This document shows positions 31,870 through 35,742 of a DNA stretch of 35,742 bases, piece after piece. Within the stretch, counting starts at the first letter, position 1. Every line of letters starts with the position of its first letter. The DNA comes from Opitutaceae bacterium. GTDB lineage: Bacteria; Verrucomicrobiota; Verrucomicrobiia; Opitutales; Opitutaceae. A model generated the notes under the pieces. That model was given only the letters and a program-made list of their open reading frames with translations. It had not been told where the DNA came from and did not search any database. The stretch lies in assembly GCA_014376585.1 (NCBI GenBank), contig JACMRG010000121.1, positions 1 through 35,742 on the forward strand, in the 5' to 3' direction. The position numbers and the translations under genes are program-made.

Positions 31870-34416
31870 ATGACGCATCGTCTCGTTACCCCGCCCCGTC
31901 TCGTCGCCACGGCTTTCTGCTGTGCGATGTCCGTGTCGGTCGTCTCGGGCGCGGCGGCCGTCGAGCAGAAGCGGAGCTACAACCTCCCCTCCGGCGACGC
32001 CGCCGCCACCCTCAACCAATTCGCCGGAGCCTCCGGCCAGCAGATCATTTTTATGATGGATAAGGTGAGTGGCCAGCGGACCAATGCCGTGTCCGGCGAC
32101 TACGCCGCGCGCGACGCGCTGGACCGCATGTTGGCGGGCACCGGCCTGAGCGCCGCGCGCGATCCCGCGACCGGCGCCTTCGTCGTCAGCCGCAAACGCA
32201 CCGCAAGCGACGCGCCTCAGCGCCAGGGGAAGGTGGGACCCGTTTCCGATCCGCAACCCAAACTCAGAACCACACCCATGAAATCCCCCCGCACCTTGTT
32301 CGCCGCCGTCGCCGGCTGGCTCGCCCTCGGCTCCATTGCCGACGCCCAAACTTCCACTGGCACCGCGGAAACCCCCGTCGTGCTTTCGCCGTTCACCGTC
32401 CAGTCTGGCGAGAACACCTACACCGTCGCCAACGCCATGACCGGCACGCGCATCAACACGCCTCTCGTCGACGCGCCGTTTGCGGTGCAGGTCGTCACCG
32501 ACCAATTCCTCCGCGATGTCGGCGCCGGCAACATGACCGAGGCCCTGCGCTACGTGAGCAGCGTCCGCTCCAGCGCCAACAATTCGGAGAACTTCTCCAT
32601 CCGCGGCTTCAACACCGGCGCGCCGCTGCGCAACTATTTCTCCGTGCTAAACGCCACCCGCACCCGCACCGAAAACGCCGAATACGACCGCATCGAGGTC
32701 CTCAAAGGCCCGTCCTCCCTGCTCTATGGCATCGGCGGCCCCGGCGGCCGCATCAACACGGTTACCAAACAGCCGCTCGCGGTCACCCGCCACTCCGTCG
32801 AGCTCGAGACCGGCAGCTACGACCACTACCGCGCCGCCATCGACCTCACCGGTCCACTCGCGGCCAAGCCCCTCGGCGGCGAGTTGCTCTACCGCGTGAT
32901 CGCGGTGCACCAGGACAGTGAGGGCTTTCGCGACTTCGAATTTACCAAGCGCGATTTTCTCAACACTCAGCTCCTGTGGCGCAATTCGCGGCTCAGCCTG
33001 CGCGCCGAATTCCGCTTTCTCCGCCAAGACGAAAACGAGACGTTTATCCTGATGCCGATCGATCCCGGCACCGGCCGCATCGCCTCGCCCGAACGCTCCT
33101 ACAACACCTCGGGACCGAACACCTACGCCAACTTCCGCGAATACAACGGCTACACCGAAGCCCTGTGGACCATCAACGACCGCTGGTCCCTCCGCAACGG
33201 CTCCACTTACGGCGAGCAATACTACGACGCCCTTCGCCGCGTCGGCGCCGGACTCGTCGCGCCGGCGTTTACTCACGTCCGCAACTCAGGCAACTGGCAC
33301 AGCGACCGCACCCAGGGCTTCGCCTCCCAGACCGATCTCACGGGTAAAATTATGACCGGCCTCGGCCCACTCACCCTCGTGGCCGGCCATATCCACGAGG
33401 CTAACCGCGGCCGCCTCCAACGCCGTGACAACAGCAACCTGCCCTCCGCGCTCTTCCCCGTCTTCGACAAACCCGCCCGCGTTTACTCCGTCGGCAATCT
33501 CTCCGACTACGTCCTCGCCCAATACGATGACTCCACGGGTAACGCTTCCCGCCTCTACGGCATGGCCCAGCTCGCACTCTTTCGCGAACGCCTGCTCCTC
33601 CTCGTCGGCGCCGGCCGCATCAGCTCTGAAAACCGACTCGTCAACCGCGTGCCCGCTGCCGTCACGAACACCCTTACCGACATCACCAAAACCGTTCCCC
33701 AAGCCGGCCTCTCCTACAAACTCGCCGCCGGTGCCAGCGTCTACGCCATGTATGGCGAAAGCTTCGCCCCTAATTCCCGCTTTCCCGGCCAGCCAGAGCA
33801 GGGCAAATCCTACGAACTGGGTCTGAAATTTGCCGGCGAGCGCGTGAGCGGCACGCTGGCCCTCTTCGATACCAAGCGGGAAAATATTCCCGCCAACGTC
33901 TTCGACTTCGCCACCAACACCACGGTCTTCGGCGTGGGCGGCAAAGAGTCGTCCCGCGGCCTCGAAGCGGATTTCTATTTCAACCCCGCGAAGCGCGTCG
34001 ATGTCATCGCCTCCTACGCTTACCTCGACACCGAGGTCGTCACTTCCGACAACGAGATCACCCGTCCCGACCGCAAGGGCACACCCCTCGCCAACGCCCC
34101 GGGTCATCAGGGCAAACTCTGGGTGAAACACACCGCCGCCAGGTCGGTGTTCGGTTTCGACCAACCCTGGGCCGGCCTCGGCCTCGTCTATGTCGGCTCC
34201 ATGCGGCCCGACAGCGATCCCAGCCGCTACAAACTCATCGCCCCCTCCTACACCCGCGTCGACTTCGCGCTCGGCGGCACCCGCAAACTCGGCGAAAAAT
34301 TCCGGCTCGACGGCCGTATCGGCGTCGAAAACGTTTTCAACCGGGACTACATCGACAAACAGATCACCCGCGGCGCCCCAACCACGCTGAAGGTTTCGGC
34401 GGCGTTAAGATTCTAA
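31870..34416 (+). CDS. STN-domain TonB-dependent receptor/transducer (cassette C)
   Basis: 848 residues from the ATG at 31870, which starts a good signal peptide (LVATAFCCAMSVSVVSGAAA). The frame also opens at a GTG at 31762 that overlaps the FecR stop (GTGA), but the extra 36 residues are not signal-like. AGGAG lies 17 bp before the ATG, rather far. In order: STN domain (about 36-108), a second signal-peptide-like segment at Met137, a candidate TonB box VLSPFTV (171-177), a plug (MTEALRYVSSV, FSIRGFNTGA, IEVLKGPSSLLYGIGGPGG) and a barrel with terminal Phe. The sulfatase starts 36 bp downstream, suggesting uptake of a sulfated or related ligand; the plug itself looks siderophore-type. Confidence 0.9.
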   Translation: MTHRLVTPPRLVATAFCCAMSVSVVSGAAAVEQKRSYNLPSGDAAATLNQFAGASGQQIIFMMDKVSGQRTNAVSGDYAARDALDRMLAGTGLSAARDPATGAFVVSRKRTASDAPQRQGKVGPVSDPQPKLRTTPMKSPRTLFAAVAGWLALGSIADAQTSTGTAETPVVLSPFTVQSGENTYTVANAMTGTRINTPLVDAPFAVQVVTDQFLRDVGAGNMTEALRYVSSVRSSANNSENFSIRGFNTGAPLRNYFSVLNATRTRTENAEYDRIEVLKGPSSLLYGIGGPGGRINTVTKQPLAVTRHSVELETGSYDHYRAAIDLTGPLAAKPLGGELLYRVIAVHQDSEGFRDFEFTKRDFLNTQLLWRNSRLSLRAEFRFLRQDENETFILMPIDPGTGRIASPERSYNTSGPNTYANFREYNGYTEALWTINDRWSLRNGSTYGEQYYDALRRVGAGLVAPAFTHVRNSGNWHSDRTQGFASQTDLTGKIMTGLGPLTLVAGHIHEANRGRLQRRDNSNLPSALFPVFDKPARVYSVGNLSDYVLAQYDDSTGNASRLYGMAQLALFRERLLLLVGAGRISSENRLVNRVPAAVTNTLTDITKTVPQAGLSYKLAAGASVYAMYGESFAPNSRFPGQPEQGKSYELGLKFAGERVSGTLALFDTKRENIPANVFDFATNTTVFGVGGKESSRGLEADFYFNPAKRVDVIASYAYLDTEVVTSDNEITRPDRKGTPLANAPGHQGKLWVKHTAARSVFGFDQPWAGLGLVYVGSMRPDSDPSRYKLIAPSYTRVDFALGGTRKLGEKFRLDGRIGVENVFNRDYIDKQITRGAPTTLKVSAALRF
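32278..32346 (+). other. Internal in-frame ATG with a second signal-peptide-like segment in TBDR-C
   Basis: Residues 137-159 are MKSPR followed by TLFAAVAGWLALGSIADA with an ADA-Q cleavage-like end. The ATG follows AGAACCACACCC, again a C-rich leader. The position relative to STN and TonB box matches the two other receptors within three residues. Confidence 0.65.
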
Positions 34417-34452
34417 AGGTTAAAGAAGACCCCCCAACCCCATCCACCCGCC

Positions 34453-35742
34453 ATGAACTTCATCCCGTGCGTGCACTTCGTTCTCTTCGCGATTCTCGGT
34501 CTGGGCGCAGCGCAAGGGGCCACGCCGGCGCGGCCAAATCTCGTCGTCATCCTCGCCGACGACCTCGGCTACGGCGACGTCTCCTGCTACAATCCTGCGT
34601 CAAAAATCGCCACGCCCCGCATCGACCGACTCGCCCGTGAAGGGATGCGTTTCACGGACGCGCACACTGCCTCCGCCGTCTGCACCCCCACGCGTTACGC
34701 GCTCCTCACCGGCCGCTATCCGTGGCGCACCCGCCTTCAGAACGGTGTGCTCGGCGGCTTCTCCCCTCCCCTCATAGCGCCGGGTCGCCTGACGCTCGCC
34801 TCCCTCCTCCAACAGCAGGGCTACGCCACCACCGCCGTCGGCAAATGGCACCTCGGCATGACGTGGCCCACCCGTGACGGTGCCCGTTTCTCCGACCGCA
34901 TTCAGGGTCGGGAAAACGACGCGGCCGAGCACATGAGCCAGGTGGATTGGCAGCGGCGCATCCCCGACGGGCCGCTTGCCTTCGGCTTCGATTCTTTTTT
35001 CGGCATCGCTGCGTCGCTCGACATGCCGCCCTACGGTTTCATCCGCGACGATCGCATCGCCCCCGCACCTACCGTGGAAAAAAAATGGATCCGCACGGGC
35101 CCGGCCACCGCCGGCTTCGAGGCCGAAGACGTCCTCCCTGCATTAACCCGGAACGCCGTCGACTGGCTCGGTCAGCGGGCCAAAGAATCCAAGCCGTTTC
35201 TCCTCTATCTCGCGCTGACCTCGCCGCACACACCCATTCTGCCAACCGCTGAGTTTCGGGGAAAAAGTAATTTCACGGCCTACGGTGATTTCGTGATGGC
35301 GACCGACGATGCCGTTGGAAAAATCCTCGATGCCCTCGAGCGCAACGGCCTTGCGGAAAACACCCTGGTGATCGTGACCAGCGACAACGGCTGCTCGCCC
35401 GCCGCAAACACCCAGGAGTTGCTCGCCAAAGGGCACTTCCCCTCGGGCCCGTGGCGCGGCTTCAAAGCCGACATCTGGGAGGGAGGCCACCGGGTGCCGT
35501 TCGTCGCCCGCTGGCCTGCGCGCATCCGCGCCGGTTCCACCAGCGACCAGACCATGACGCTCGGAGATATCGTCGCCACCGCCGCTGAGTTCACCGGCAC
35601 CGCGTTACCCGACGATGGCGCGGAAGACAGCGTCAGCCTCCTGCCCGCCCTGCTCGGCAAACCCGCCACCGCCTCCCCACGGGCCGCAACCGTCCAACAC
35701 TCGATCGACGGGAAATTCGCGGTGCGGCAGGGCGACTGGAAA
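34453..35742 (+). CDS. Exported sulfatase (type I, formylglycine-dependent), truncated by the window end
   Basis: The frame is open from the ATG at 34453 to the last base, 430 codons with no stop. Signal peptide at 1-22 (VLFAILGLGAAQGA). RPNLVVILADDLGYGD supplies the metal-binding Asp36/Asp37. The C-T-P-T-R motif at 77-81 (SAVCTPTRYALLTGRYPWRT) carries Cys77, which is converted to formylglycine. GKWHLG, TSPHTP and VTSDNG are further active-site motifs. It belongs to the arylsulfatase A-like class acting on carbohydrate sulfate esters; the exact substrate is not readable. The start has a C-rich leader (CAACCCCATCCACCCGCC). It lies 36 bp after TBDR-C and is probably in the same operon. Confidence 0.93.
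   Translation, partial: MNFIPCVHFVLFAILGLGAAQGATPARPNLVVILADDLGYGDVSCYNPASKIATPRIDRLAREGMRFTDAHTASAVCTPTRYALLTGRYPWRTRLQNGVLGGFSPPLIAPGRLTLASLLQQQGYATTAVGKWHLGMTWPTRDGARFSDRIQGRENDAAEHMSQVDWQRRIPDGPLAFGFDSFFGIAASLDMPPYGFIRDDRIAPAPTVEKKWIRTGPATAGFEAEDVLPALTRNAVDWLGQRAKESKPFLLYLALTSPHTPILPTAEFRGKSNFTAYGDFVMATDDAVGKILDALERNGLAENTLVIVTSDNGCSPAANTQELLAKGHFPSGPWRGFKADIWEGGHRVPFVARWPARIRAGSTSDQTMTLGDIVATAAEFTGTALPDDGAEDSVSLLPALLGKPATASPRAATVQHSIDGKFAVRQGDWK

Noticed and set aside
1-35742. CRISPR arrays, tRNA/rRNA genes, insertion sequences or attachment sites
   Set aside because: No spaced direct repeats, no cloverleaf with a recognisable T-loop, and no transposase or integrase motif was seen by eye. 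A tRNA or covariance-model scan would settle it.

Overview
This window is GC-rich, gene-dense bacterial DNA. Four large TonB-dependent receptors (TBDRs), FecI/FecR-type regulators, exported FAD oxidoreductases, an FG-GAP/VCBS protein, a sulfatase and a GntR/LacI chimeric regulator point to a glycan-degrading Verrucomicrobiota, most likely Opitutaceae. This is inferred from gene content; there is no rRNA marker in the window.

Left part (1-7 kb): the end of a probable sialidase and an N-acetylneuraminate lyase lie on the + strand. A NanM-like kelch mutarotase, a GntR-HTH/LacI-effector regulator and an MFS carrier lie on the - strand, facing them. Together they look like a sialic acid release and catabolism locus. 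A 560-bp gap between the mutarotase and the MFS gene holds three separate imperfect inverted repeats. An exported helical-repeat protein of unknown role follows.

Middle accessory patch (7-9.5 kb): a PIN-domain toxin-like gene whose last motif is in another frame, a kinase-fold-like protein, a frameshifted gene remnant and about 400 bp of apparently empty sequence.

Right part (9.5-35.7 kb): three cell-surface-signalling cassettes, each with an ECF sigma factor, a FecR-like anti-sigma factor and a TBDR carrying an N-terminal STN domain. Cassette A has sigma and FecR on the - strand, with a PQQ/cytochrome c dehydrogenase downstream, and its TBDR diverges on the + strand. Cassette B is co-linear on the + strand. 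Cassette C is co-linear, tightly overlapped and followed 36 bp later by a sulfatase that runs off the window. Between B and C lie a fourth TBDR (regulatory carboxypeptidase-like domain instead of STN), two tandem paralogous FAD oxidoreductases and an FG-GAP protein. Each STN receptor would sense its ligand, relay through FecR and release its sigma factor, so uptake and degradation genes would be induced by substrate.

The most unusual signals are: (1) all three STN receptors contain a second complete signal-peptide-like segment with an in-frame ATG at residue 134, 134 and 137, preceded by the same C-rich leader seen before ordinary gene starts here; (2) a GTAGGG...GTCCGCC hairpin repeat follows three consecutive genes and supplies the stop codon of two of them; (3) a shared L-x-x-F-x-V motif in all four receptors is a likely TonB box.
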